DNA of 64,000 bases from Rhodobacteraceae bacterium DSL-40 (GCA_003258405.1 QKPN01000008.1:181952-245951), one strand, 5' to 3'; shown: positions 48,379-56,860, counted from the stretch's first letter. Made by a program: numbers and translations. Notes: generated by a model not told the origin, from the sequence alone.

Positions 48379-48988
48379 GCGGGGAATTGGGCGCGTCTTG
48401 TTTCCCGTGCGCTGGCGTTGCGCGGTGAGCTGCGGCTGGCGGTCCACACTGCGAACTCCGGGGCGGTTGCTTGCCAGAGAAGCTCTGGTTTCGCGGGGCT
48501 GCCAGAGGCGCCGTTCGATGCGGAAGGCCGTCCGTTCGGAAAAATTCGGATCGGGCTGACGGGCAAACGTGCCGGGGCATTTTCCCGTTGCCGCACGCTG
48601 CACCGCGTTATGCCGTAACTTTTCGGTAATATTACAGAAATATCGAGGGGATAGGCGCGGCGCTCGCCGGCGCGACCTTGTCTAGCCCGGCCGAAGGGCG
48701 GGGTGTGACGCCGATGGTCACGGTTTCGTCTTCCGGGCCTGATAGGACAGGATGAGGCGAGGCATGAGCGCAGCAAGATCCCCGCATAGGCCTTATGGCT
48801 CGGGTGCGTTTCTTTTTGCGATGCAGGGAAGAATGCTGCAAAAGCAAACCATTCAGCTGCGATCTAAAGTTTCCATGATTGCCGAAAACTATTTCCATAT
48901 CTGGCCTTCCCCCCTCCTCAAAAGTCGTTAAAGTTGCTGCAATGCAACATAGATCCGAAGTGTTTGCGCTGCAGAATCGGAGACCTGA
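48379..48988. promoter_or_regulatory. Control region of the PHA-linked operon with PhaR-like sites
   Basis: Little coding signal is seen. Near the fabI start are TGC/GCA repeats: CTGC-AAAA-GCAA at 48836-48847, TTTGCGATGCAGG around 48816-48828 and GTTGC-TGCAAT-GCAAC at 48933-48948. The PHB-responsive repressor PhaR of Paracoccus denitrificans is known to bind CTGC-N3/4-GCAG type sequences, so PhaR control is proposed. A GTAATATTAC palindrome lies at 48626-48635. A 55-codon frame (48764-48931) is open but overlaps these sites. Confidence 0.5.
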
Positions 48989-49753
48989 ATGTTTTCACTG
49001 GCGGGCCAGAAGGCTCTCATTGTGGGTATCGCGAACGATCAGTCCATTGCCTACGGCTGTGCGCGCGCAATGCGACAGATGGGGGCGGATATCGCAGTCA
49101 CCTATCTCAACGAAAAGGCGGAACGGTTCGTGAGGCCGATTGCCGAAGAACTCGAGGCAGAGATCTTCATGCCGCTCGATGTCAGCAGGCCTGGCGAGCT
49201 GGAAGCTCTCTATGCCGAGATCGGCTCGAAATGGGGTCGGCTCGACACACTGCTCCATTCCATTGCCTTCTGCCCGAAGGAGGATCTTCACGGCCGGGTC
49301 GTTGATTGTTCGTCCGAGGGGTTCGGCCTCGCGATGGACATCTCGGTGCATTCCTTCCTGCGCATGATACGGCTCGCCGAGCCGCTGATGCACGAGGGTG
49401 GCACCTGCATGACCGTCTCCTTCTACGGCTCGGAGAAGGTGGTCGAGCATTACAACGTGATGGGGCCGGTCAAGGCCGCGCTCGAATCCGTCGTGCGTTA
49501 TGCCGCGGCCGAAATGGGCCCGAAGGGCATCTCGGTTCACGCGCTGTCACCGGGGCCCCTCAAGACCCGGGCAGCTTCGGGGATCGCCGAGTTCGACGAT
49601 CTCCTGAACGCGGCCGCGGCGCGTGCGCCCACCCACATGCTGGCGACCATCGATGACGTGGGTGCCTATGCGGCATTTCTCGCCAGCAGAGAGGCATTCA
49701 ACGTGACGGGTGGAGTTCATCCCATCGACGGCGGCTACAGCATCGTAGGCTGA
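48989..49753 (+). CDS. fabI: Enoyl-[acyl-carrier-protein] reductase of the FabI family
   Basis: A 254-residue SDR-type reductase that reduces the trans-2 double bond of an enoyl thioester with NADH. GIANDQSIAYGCARAM is the FabI nucleotide-binding motif (not the usual TGxxxGIG), and the active-site Tyr146, Tyr155 and Lys162 (SFYGSEK and HYNVMGPVK) match FabI Y146, Y156 and K163. GGAG seven bases upstream. It is the first gene of an operon with PHA-like and acyl-phosphate genes, so its natural substrate may be crotonyl-CoA rather than ACP-bound; a housekeeping fabI presumably exists elsewhere. Confidence 0.93.
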   Translation: MFSLAGQKALIVGIANDQSIAYGCARAMRQMGADIAVTYLNEKAERFVRPIAEELEAEIFMPLDVSRPGELEALYAEIGSKWGRLDTLLHSIAFCPKEDLHGRVVDCSSEGFGLAMDISVHSFLRMIRLAEPLMHEGGTCMTVSFYGSEKVVEHYNVMGPVKAALESVVRYAAAEMGPKGISVHALSPGPLKTRAASGIAEFDDLLNAAAARAPTHMLATIDDVGAYAAFLASREAFNVTGGVHPIDGGYSIVG

Positions 49754-49764
49754 AGGATATCGAC

Positions 49765-52185
49765 ATGAGAAACTCGCTTCCGCGCTACCAGAAGGCTCAG
49801 GACTTCACCCGCTCCGCATTCGGCCAGATCTCCAGCTCCCCCGGCGAAAGGCTGGAAAAGTTCGCCACGGAATACAAGGACCTGAATTCCGCCGGCGAAC
49901 TCATGATGCGATCCATATCGAAGCATACCTCGAGCATCGCCCGTACCCATTCCGAGCGCACCCAGGCAACACTGGAGAGCCTTGCGGAATGTGCGCGGAA
50001 GATGACGGATGCCGAGCGCGCGGGGGGTGACCTCCTGAACGACTGGATGGCCTACCTCCGCGATCGTGGCCAGCGGATGCTGCTGGCGACTGATGTGCTG
50101 CGCGAGCGCGGCGACATCTTTCTTGAACACGAGGCGGCGGGATGCCCGCCGGTCCTTGTCTACGACTGCGAGGTGGTGATCGACGGGGCGGATGTCACGC
50201 CGCCCTGCAACTATCAGCTGCTCCGCATCGTTCCGCCCGAAGGCGTTTCCGTCACCGAGACGAAGCGGCCCTACATCATTGTTGATCCGCGTGCCGGCCA
50301 TGGCTCCGGCATCGGTGGCTTCAAGCCCGACAGTCAGGTCGGTGTGGCATTGCGCGCGGGTCATCCGGTCTATTTCGTGAGCTTCAAGCGGGCGCCCGAG
50401 CCGGGTCAGCGGCTTGCGGATGTGACCCATGCCGAAGCCGAATTTGTACGCGCGGTGACGCGACGCCATCCCGACAGCCCGCGCCCCGTGATCATCGGCA
50501 ACTGCCAGGGCGGCTGGGCGGTGTTGGTGCTGGCCGCAACCCACCCGGAGATCACCGGTCCCATCGTGCTGAGCGGTGCGCCGGTCGCGACCTGGTCGGG
50601 CGAGGTCGGCACCAACCCGATGCGCTACAACGGCGGCGTGCTCGGCGGCACCTGGCAGCCGATGTTCTGGTCCGACATGGGGGCAGGGGTGTTCGACGGC
50701 GCCCATCTCGTCTCGAATTTCGAGATGCTCAACCCGAGCCGGAACTATTTCCGCAAATACTACGACATGTTCGCAACGGTCGACACCGGCCGGAAACGCT
50801 TTCTCGAGTTCGAGAAGTGGTGGGGCGGATATTTCCTGCTCAACGAGGCGGAGATCCACTGGATCGTCGAGCAGCTCTTCGTCGGCAACAAGCTTACCCG
50901 CAACGAGGCTTATCTCGAGACCGGGCGGCCGATCGATCTCAAGAAGGTCCGCGCGCCCGTGATCGTCTTCGCGAGCCATGGCGACAACATCACGCCGCCG
51001 CAGCAGGCGCTCAACTGGATTGTCGACACCTATGCAAGCGTCGAGGAGATCCGGATCCGCGGCCAGCGCATCATCTACGTGCTGCACGATCAGATCGGCC
51101 ATCTCGGGATCTTCGTTTCCTCGCAGATTGCCAGGAAGGAGCACACGGAGGTTGCCTCGACCCTGAAGACCATCGAGGCGCTGGCGCCGGGCCTCTACGA
51201 GATGCGGATCGAGACCGTCGAGGGCGGCAAGGGAACCGATTTCCATTATACCGTCAGCTTCGTCGAGCGGAAGTTCGAGGACATCAACGCGATCGATGAC
51301 GGTCGGGCCGACGAGGACGCCTTCGGCGCGGTGGCGCGGCACTCCGAGATGCAGGCCGAGCTCTACGATACATTCGTGCGGCCGGTGGTGCAGTCCGTCG
51401 TCACGGAACCGATGGCGGAGCTCTCGCGCGAACTGCACCCGTTGCGGCTTCAGCGCACCCTCATGTCGAGCCGCAATCCCGTGATGAACGTGGTTCAGGG
51501 TCTCGCGCAGGCAACCGCCGAAGCGCGTGCGCCGGCGGAACCCGACAATCCGTTCGTGCAGGCCGAGCTGGTGGGGGCTGATCTCTTCACGCAGGCGATG
51601 GACATGTATCGCGACATCCGCGATGCGACATACGAGATGATGTTCTACTCGATCTGGAACACGCCCTGGGCGCGTTACTACGGCAAACGCAAGGCGTTGC
51701 GGCGGACCCTGCGATCGGAGGAGTCGCTCAAGTTCCTGCCGGAAGTGCAGTCGGCGCTTGCGCATATCTCGAGCGGCGGCTTCGCGGAGGCGGTGATCCG
51801 CATGCTGATCCTGCTGACGGAATCGCGCGGCAATGTGCGCCGGGACCGGCTCGAACGCTCGGCCAAGGTTCTGACAAAGGACGAGCCCTTCGCGTCGCTC
51901 AGCATGGAGGAGCGCGCGCGCATCATCCACGAGCAGACACTCATCGTGACCTTCGAACCGGAAGCCGCTCTCGAGACACTGCCGAACCTTCTGCCGGATG
52001 TCGCATCGCGCGAGCTTGCGGTTCGGGTCGTGCAATTCGTGCCGGGGCCGATCGACGAAATGGCGCCGCACACCTTCGAGGTGCTTCAGCGGTTCCATGA
52101 GGTTCTGGGCATCCCACTGGCGCGAGAGGATGTGACGGAGGATCCGCTCGGGGCTGACACTGAAATAGGGACGGCAGCGCAATGA
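49765..52185 (+). CDS. DUF3141 protein, PHA-synthase-like alpha/beta hydrolase
   Basis: An 806-residue protein of the DUF3141 family. The central part is an alpha/beta hydrolase with IIGNCQGGWAV, a lipase-box variant in which Cys247 replaces Ser exactly as in polyhydroxyalkanoate synthases (GxCxGG). Asp407 (SHGDNITPPQ) and His446 (QIGHLGIF) complete a Cys-Asp-His triad; Cys-to-Asp spacing (160) is like that of the Cupriavidus PhaC (161). The first ~100 residues are helical, and about 300 residues after the core are specific to this family. It may polymerise or hydrolyse hydroxyacyl thioesters, or only bind PHA granules. It follows fabI by 11 bp and overlaps the next gene by ATGA. Confidence 0.88.
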   Translation: MRNSLPRYQKAQDFTRSAFGQISSSPGERLEKFATEYKDLNSAGELMMRSISKHTSSIARTHSERTQATLESLAECARKMTDAERAGGDLLNDWMAYLRDRGQRMLLATDVLRERGDIFLEHEAAGCPPVLVYDCEVVIDGADVTPPCNYQLLRIVPPEGVSVTETKRPYIIVDPRAGHGSGIGGFKPDSQVGVALRAGHPVYFVSFKRAPEPGQRLADVTHAEAEFVRAVTRRHPDSPRPVIIGNCQGGWAVLVLAATHPEITGPIVLSGAPVATWSGEVGTNPMRYNGGVLGGTWQPMFWSDMGAGVFDGAHLVSNFEMLNPSRNYFRKYYDMFATVDTGRKRFLEFEKWWGGYFLLNEAEIHWIVEQLFVGNKLTRNEAYLETGRPIDLKKVRAPVIVFASHGDNITPPQQALNWIVDTYASVEEIRIRGQRIIYVLHDQIGHLGIFVSSQIARKEHTEVASTLKTIEALAPGLYEMRIETVEGGKGTDFHYTVSFVERKFEDINAIDDGRADEDAFGAVARHSEMQAELYDTFVRPVVQSVVTEPMAELSRELHPLRLQRTLMSSRNPVMNVVQGLAQATAEARAPAEPDNPFVQAELVGADLFTQAMDMYRDIRDATYEMMFYSIWNTPWARYYGKRKALRRTLRSEESLKFLPEVQSALAHISSGGFAEAVIRMLILLTESRGNVRRDRLERSAKVLTKDEPFASLSMEERARIIHEQTLIVTFEPEAALETLPNLLPDVASRELAVRVVQFVPGPIDEMAPHTFEVLQRFHEVLGIPLAREDVTEDPLGADTEIGTAAQ

Positions 52186-53591
52186 TCCGCGAGAACAAGA
52201 CGTACGACGAGCTTCGGGTTGGCGACAGCGTGGACCTTCATCGGGTCTGCACGCTCGACGATCTCTATGTGTTTGCGAATGCCTCGGGCAATCACAATCC
52301 GATGCATCTGCCGGGCATGGATGACGATGGCAGCCATCGCACCGAGCCCGTGGCGCCGAGCCTTTGGGTCGGCTCGCTGATCTCGGCCGTGCTCGGCAAC
52401 GTCCTTCCGGGGGCGGGAACGCTCTATCGCTCGCAGACCTTCGACTTTGTCGGGCGCGCCCATGCCGGTGAGGATCTGGTCGCAAAGGTGACGCTGAAAG
52501 AGAAGCGGCCGGACGGAACGGTGGTTTTTGCGACCGAGGTGAAGCGCGCCGAAGACGGCATGCCCATCGTGACGGGCGAGGCGATCGTGGTCGCGCCGGT
52601 GCAGAAGGTGGTCTTCGACGATCATGAGTTGCCGGGGCTGGTCGTGCAGCGCCACCGGCATTTCGATGCGCTGATCCGCAGGGCCGGGCCCCTGCCGCCG
52701 ATGCCGACAGCGGTCGTCTGCCCGGAAGAGCCGAATTCCCTCGGGGGTGCGGTTCTGGCGGCGAAGCGAACGCTCATCACGCCGATTCTGATCGGCAAGC
52801 GCGCAAAGATCCTTGCCGCCGCCGCTGAAATCGGCGCGGACATTTCCGGCTACGAGTTGATCGACGTCGACGAGGATGCGAAAGCGGCGCATGCCGGTGT
52901 CGATCTCGTCATCGCGGGCCGGGCCAAGGCGCTGATGAAGGGGCATCTTCATACCGATCACCTCCTGCATGCCGCGCTCCGCAAGCCGGACGGGCTTAGG
53001 GCAGGGCGGCGCTTCACGCATGTCTTCGTCGTCGATGTGCCCGGGCTTGCGCATCCGCTGCTCGTGACGGACGCGGCGATCAACATTGCGCCCGACCTGC
53101 CCACCAAGGTCGATATCGTGCAGAACGCCATCGACCTCGCGATCTCTCTTGGCATTGCCGTTCCGAAGGTCGGCGTGCTGTCAGCCGTCGAGACGGTCAA
53201 TCCGGCAATCGCCTCGTCTGTCGATGCGGCACTGCTCTCGAAGATGGCGGATCGCGGCCAGATTCACGGAGGGCTTGTCGAGGGGCCGCTTGCCATGGAC
53301 AATGCGGTCGATCTCGGGGCCGCCCGCACGAAGGGCATCAAGTCCGAGGTCGCGGGACGTGCGGAGGTTCTGGTCGTGCCTGATCTGGATGCGGGCAACA
53401 TGCTTGCCAAGCAGCTCACGTATATCGCCAAGGCCGAAGCTGCCGGCGTGGTTCTGGGTGCGTCGGTGCCGATCATCCTGACCTCGCGCGCCGATGACGA
53501 CATGGCGCGGCTGGCGTCCTGCGCGGTGGCGGCGATCCATCAGGCGCGGCTCTCGGGAGTGGAAATCCCGCAGGAGATTGCCGCCGAATGA
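52182..53591 (+). CDS. MaoC-like hydratase fused to phosphate acyltransferase (Pta)
   Basis: A 469-residue fusion. Residues 1-150 are a MaoC/(R)-hydratase hotdog (FANASGNHNPMHL; LPGAGTLYRSQTFDFVGRAHAGEDL in part), which hydrates crotonyl-CoA or dehydrates 3-hydroxybutyryl-CoA. The usual catalytic Asp in SxDxNPxH is Asn37 here, while His42 is kept. Residues ~170-469 are a phosphate acetyl/butyryltransferase (VDEDAKAAHAGVDLVIAGRAKALMKG in part; GRRFTHVFVVD; LVEGPLAMDNAV) that makes acyl phosphate from acyl-CoA. Both domains occur as a known natural fusion. The start overlaps the DUF3141 stop and the stop overlaps ackA, each by ATGA. Confidence 0.9.
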   Translation: MIRENKTYDELRVGDSVDLHRVCTLDDLYVFANASGNHNPMHLPGMDDDGSHRTEPVAPSLWVGSLISAVLGNVLPGAGTLYRSQTFDFVGRAHAGEDLVAKVTLKEKRPDGTVVFATEVKRAEDGMPIVTGEAIVVAPVQKVVFDDHELPGLVVQRHRHFDALIRRAGPLPPMPTAVVCPEEPNSLGGAVLAAKRTLITPILIGKRAKILAAAAEIGADISGYELIDVDEDAKAAHAGVDLVIAGRAKALMKGHLHTDHLLHAALRKPDGLRAGRRFTHVFVVDVPGLAHPLLVTDAAINIAPDLPTKVDIVQNAIDLAISLGIAVPKVGVLSAVETVNPAIASSVDAALLSKMADRGQIHGGLVEGPLAMDNAVDLGAARTKGIKSEVAGRAEVLVVPDLDAGNMLAKQLTYIAKAEAAGVVLGASVPIILTSRADDDMARLASCAVAAIHQARLSGVEIPQEIAAE

Positions 53592-54781
53592 CCACGCCGA
53601 TCGTTCTGACCCTCAACGCCGGATCTTCCTCGCTGAAGTTCGGTGTCTACGATATTAGCGAAGCCCCGAGCCAGCTCGCCGTCGGTCTGGTCGAGCGTAT
53701 CGGTGGCCAGCCGCAGCTCAAGGCGGATCTCGGCGGGCTCGATGGCAAGGTCCGACAGGAATTGGCGCCGGAGGAGGCCCGGGACCACAAGAGCGCGCTC
53801 GGCACGGCCCTCGCCCTGCTCCGCAAGCGGTTCCCGCACCTGCATGCGGCGGCGGTCGGGCATCGCGTCGTTCATGGCGGCCCGAAGTATACGCTTCCGG
53901 TTCACGTGACGCCGCAGGTGCTTGACGAACTGCGGGCGTTCTCACCCTTCGCGCCGATTCACCAGCCGCACAACATTTCCGGCATAGAAGCGGCGCTCGA
54001 GGCTTTCCCGGACGCCTTGCAGGTCGCCTGTTTCGACACGGCCTTCCACCGGCATCAGCCGAAGGTGAACGACGAGTTCGCCCTGCCACGGGAGTATTAC
54101 GACAAGGGCGTGCGCCGGTACGGCTTTCATGGGCTGAGCTACGAATATGTCGCCGGCGAGCTGAAGCGCTTCGCACCACTGCTCTACGAGGGCCGTGTTG
54201 TCATCGCCCATCTCGGCAATGGCGCGTCGATGTGCGGGATGCTCGGCGGCCGCTCCGTGGCCTCGACCATGGGCTTCACTGCACTTGACGGGCTGCCGAT
54301 GGGGACGCGCACCGGCCAGATCGACCCGGGCGTGATCTTCTACATGGTGCAGCAGGAAGGGAAAACGATCGACGAGGTGCGCGACCTCTTCTACACCCAG
54401 TCCGGCCTGCTCGGAATTTCCGGACTTTCCAATGATATGCGCACACTGGAGGCCGCCGGTACGCCGGAGGCGAAGGAAGCGATCGACTATTTCGTCTTCC
54501 GGGCCCGGCGCGAGCTCGGCGGCCTTGCGGCCGCACTTGGCGGGCTCGATGCGCTCGTCTTCTGCGGCGGAATCGGGGAAAACTCGCGCTATATCCGGCA
54601 GCGCATCTGCGAGGGGCTCGACTGGATCGGCATCGAGCTGGACCGGGAGCGGAACGAGGGGAACGAGCGGCGGATCAACGGCTCCTTCAGCCGGACCCAT
54701 GTCCTGGTCGTTCCGACGAACGAGGAGCTTGTCATTGCGCGCGCAGCGAAGGCGCTTCTCGCAGAAGAGACGCAGGCGTGA
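53588..54781 (+). CDS. ackA: Acetate/propionate (butyrate-type) kinase
   Basis: A 397-residue ASKHA kinase that turns acyl phosphate and ADP into free acid and ATP. LTLNAGSSSLKFGVYD (phosphate 1), GHRVVHGG, AHLGNGASMCGMLGGRSVAS (in part), DTSMGFT-like STMGFTALDGLPMGTRTG and FCGGIGENS are hallmark AckA motifs. With the upstream Pta domain it forms a substrate-level phosphorylation pair. Chain-length specificity (C2-C4) is not visible from sequence. The ATG overlaps the previous stop (ATGA). Confidence 0.95.
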   Translation: MTTPIVLTLNAGSSSLKFGVYDISEAPSQLAVGLVERIGGQPQLKADLGGLDGKVRQELAPEEARDHKSALGTALALLRKRFPHLHAAAVGHRVVHGGPKYTLPVHVTPQVLDELRAFSPFAPIHQPHNISGIEAALEAFPDALQVACFDTAFHRHQPKVNDEFALPREYYDKGVRRYGFHGLSYEYVAGELKRFAPLLYEGRVVIAHLGNGASMCGMLGGRSVASTMGFTALDGLPMGTRTGQIDPGVIFYMVQQEGKTIDEVRDLFYTQSGLLGISGLSNDMRTLEAAGTPEAKEAIDYFVFRARRELGGLAAALGGLDALVFCGGIGENSRYIRQRICEGLDWIGIELDRERNEGNERRINGSFSRTHVLVVPTNEELVIARAAKALLAEETQA

Positions 54782-54803
54782 GGGAAGAAGGGGGACGGAC
54801 CAG

Positions 54804-55457
54804 ATGAAGAAGGCGATTAGCCCGGCTGCGGCCGCAGAGTTGATCCCGGAAGGCGCGACGCTGCTTATTGGCGGTTTCATGGCCGTCGGTTCGCCGATCA
54901 GGATGATCGATGCGCTGGTCGCGCGCAAAATCGGCAACCTGACGGTGGTCGCGAATGACACGGCGATGCCCGGGAAGGGCATCGGCAAGCTGATATCCGC
55001 AGGGCTCGTGCGTCGGGTCGTTGCGTCGCACATCGGCCTCAATCCGGAAACCCAGGCGAAGATGATATCGGGCGAGGTCGAGGTGGAGCTGGTGCCGCAG
55101 GGGACACTTGTCGAGCGGATCCGGGCAGGGGGTGTCGGCCTCGGCGGCATTCTGACGGCCACGGGCATCGGCACGCTGGTGGCAGAGGGCAAGCAGATCG
55201 TCGAGGTGGACGGCAGGCCCTACATTCTGGAAAAGCCGATCCGCGGCGATTTCGCGCTCGTGAATGCACAGCAGGCCGATTATCTGGGCAATCTCGAGTA
55301 TTCGCTCACCGCGCATAACTTCAACCCGATCATGGCGCTTGCCGCCGATACGGTGATTGCGGAGCCGCATCACATCGTCCCGATCGGGGTCATTCCGCCC
55401 GATGGGGTCAAGACGCCGGGCGTTGTGGTGGATTACCTTCTGGAGAGGGCCGCGTGA
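54804..55457 (+). CDS. 3-Oxoacid CoA-transferase subunit A
   Basis: A 217-residue alpha subunit of a two-gene CoA transferase (AtoD/ScoA type). GATLLIGGFMAVGSPIRMIDAL near residue 20 contains the CoA-binding G-G-F-x-x-x-G-x-P pattern, and the segments VPQGTLVERIRAGGVGLGG (in part) and EKPIRGDFALV are conserved. It should move CoA between acetoacetate and a short acid such as acetate or butyrate. The ATG at 54804 follows GAAGGGGG; the longer open frame from 54432 lies inside ackA. Confidence 0.93.
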   Translation: MKKAISPAAAAELIPEGATLLIGGFMAVGSPIRMIDALVARKIGNLTVVANDTAMPGKGIGKLISAGLVRRVVASHIGLNPETQAKMISGEVEVELVPQGTLVERIRAGGVGLGGILTATGIGTLVAEGKQIVEVDGRPYILEKPIRGDFALVNAQQADYLGNLEYSLTAHNFNPIMALAADTVIAEPHHIVPIGVIPPDGVKTPGVVVDYLLERAA

Positions 55458-56143
55458 TGGCGATGATCGAAGAAATGCCGAAAGCCGTCATGAGCCCGAA
55501 GGAAGTCATCGCGCGGCGCGTGGCGCGCGAGATCCGGGAGGGTCAGCTCGTCAATCTCGGCATAGGTCTTCCGAGCATGGTGGCGAATTTCCTGCCGCCC
55601 ACGGTCCATGTCTTCTTCCAGGCGGAGAACGGTGTGATCGGGCTTGGCGCGCGCCCGCCCGAGGGCATGGAAGATCCCAACCTGACCGATGCCGGTGGCG
55701 GTTTCGTCACGGCAGTGCCGGGAGCCGCATCGATCGACAGCGCGATGAGCTTCGGCCTCATCCGAGGCGGGCATCTCGACATGACGGTCCTCGGCGGGCT
55801 CCAGGTCGATGAGCGCGGCTATCTCGCCAACTGGATGGTGCCGGGCAAGATGGTGCCGGGCATGGGAGGGGCGATGGATCTCGTGGCGGGCGCGAAGAGC
55901 GTGATTGTCGCGATGGTGCACAGTGCCAAGGGCACGGCGAAGATCGTGCCGGAATGCACGCTGCCTCTGACGGCCGTGCGGCGGATCACGCTGATCGTGA
56001 CCGAACTGGCGGTGATCGAGCCGACAGACGAGGGGCTTCTGTTGCGGGAGCGCGGACCGGGCGTCTCGATCGAGGAGATCCTCGCGGCCACTGGGGCGAA
56101 GCTCATCGTTCCTGAAAACGTTCCGGAGATGGAACTGATGTGA
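55457..56143 (+). CDS. 3-Oxoacid CoA-transferase subunit B
   Basis: A 228-residue beta subunit (AtoA/ScoB type). VNLGIGLPSMVANFLP and FQAENGVIGLG hold the conserved features, with the Glu of ENG as the residue that forms the glutamyl-CoA intermediate. DLVAGAKSVIVAMVHSAKG is also typical. The ATG at 55457 overlaps the subunit A stop as TGATG; a GTG codon one earlier is open as well. It ends the operon. Confidence 0.93.
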   Translation: MAMIEEMPKAVMSPKEVIARRVAREIREGQLVNLGIGLPSMVANFLPPTVHVFFQAENGVIGLGARPPEGMEDPNLTDAGGGFVTAVPGAASIDSAMSFGLIRGGHLDMTVLGGLQVDERGYLANWMVPGKMVPGMGGAMDLVAGAKSVIVAMVHSAKGTAKIVPECTLPLTAVRRITLIVTELAVIEPTDEGLLLRERGPGVSIEEILAATGAKLIVPENVPEMELM

Positions 56144-56148
56144 GATGC

Positions 56149-56177
56149 GCGCCCCGGCTGGCTGGCAGCCGGAGCGC
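56149..56177. terminator. Hairpin between convergent CoA-transferase and flagellar genes
   Basis: CCGGCTG (56154-56160) pairs with CAGCCGG (56166-56172); after one mismatch four more G-C pairs extend the stem to 56149-56177. It begins six bases after the atoA-type stop and ends ten bases before the flgN stop. It likely serves both convergent transcripts, although no U run is present. Confidence 0.55.
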
Positions 56178-56186
56178 CTATTCAGG

Positions 56187-56552
56187 TCAGGCGCGCGTGT
56201 CGCGTGTGGCCTTCGGCGTCGCGTTGACGTTGACCTGGCTGCCATCGGCCCTGTAGGTCATCAGCCGGTCGGCCTGCTCGTTGATGCGCTGCATGTGTGA
56301 TTGGGCGGAGCGCACGCCTTCCATGCTGGCGAGGATGAGCCGGCCGTTACGCTCCGCACGGGCCTTCAGGGCCATGATGAAGGCTTCTGGAAGAGAAACA
56401 CCCGATTCCAGCAGCTCGGTCATGGCAGCTTCCCGCCGCTTCACGAGCGCTTCGAGCTTGTCGAGCGGGCCCGAAAGCAGAAGCTGCCGTTCCTCGTCAA
56501 GCATCTTGAGAACCATCGAATAGCGGGTCGAGGCGAGGGCTTCGGAGATCAT
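56187..56552 (-). CDS. flgN: FlgN-like flagellar export chaperone
   Basis: A 121-residue all-helical protein (long coiled-coil stretches over residues 5-100, e.g. DEERQLLLSGPLDKLEALVKRRE) resembling FlgN, which escorts hook-associated proteins to the flagellar export gate. The size and its partnership with flgJ fit the small rhodobacterial version. The family has weak sequence conservation, so the name rests partly on context. The start overlaps the flgJ stop (ATGA at 56552-56549). Confidence 0.75.
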   Translation of the reverse strand: MISEALASTRYSMVLKMLDEERQLLLSGPLDKLEALVKRREAAMTELLESGVSLPEAFIMALKARAERNGRLILASMEGVRSAQSHMQRINEQADRLMTYRADGSQVNVNATPKATRDTRA

Positions 56553-56860
56553 TTCTGCGCGGTCCTTTCCTTGAGGGACTCGAATATGTGCTCGGCAAGG
56601 CCTATGCCGCCGTTCTCTGCCAGCACACGCGCGTATTCCTGGGTGAGAAGGCCTGAGAAGGCATCTTCGCCCGCGCCGCCGCCGACTTCCTCGGACGTCT
56701 TGTTGATGCCGGTGTATTTGAGCATTTCTGAGAGAAAGACCGCTTCGAATTCGACCGCGGCCTTGCGCATTGCGTCTTCGTCTGCCGTCTGCGGCGCAAG
56801 CGGGCGCGGCGTGGCGGCCGGGCCCGTTGGCGTTACGGTGGGCAGGGCAAGCGGATCCAT
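56549..56860 (-). CDS. flgJ: Flagellar rod-binding protein FlgJ (N-terminal domain type)
   Basis: A 103-residue rod-assembly scaffold. AVEFEAVFLSEMLKYT and GGAGEDAFSGLLTQEYARVLAENGGIGLAE (in part) match the rod-binding domain of FlgJ; the C-terminal muramidase domain of enteric FlgJ is missing, as is usual in alphaproteobacteria. The ATG at 56860 was preferred over a GTG at 56884 because GGAG lies upstream at suitable distance. It is followed by flgN. Confidence 0.85.
   Translation of the reverse strand: MDPLALPTVTPTGPAATPRPLAPQTADEDAMRKAAVEFEAVFLSEMLKYTGINKTSEEVGGGAGEDAFSGLLTQEYARVLAENGGIGLAEHIFESLKERTAQK

Noticed and set aside
48315..48776. A 153-codon minus-strand frame
   Set aside because: Arg/Pro/Ser-rich translation, no motif, overlapping other frames in an intergenic region.
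48764..48931. A 55-codon plus-strand frame (MSAARS...LLKSR) before fabI
   Set aside because: Has a weak GAGGCGAGG upstream but no family resemblance, and it overlaps the proposed PhaR sites; left out pending expression data.
49735..52485. A 916-codon minus-strand frame opposite the DUF3141 gene
   Set aside because: High-GC shadow of the plus-strand gene, which has catalytic motifs and coupled neighbours; the antisense translation has none.
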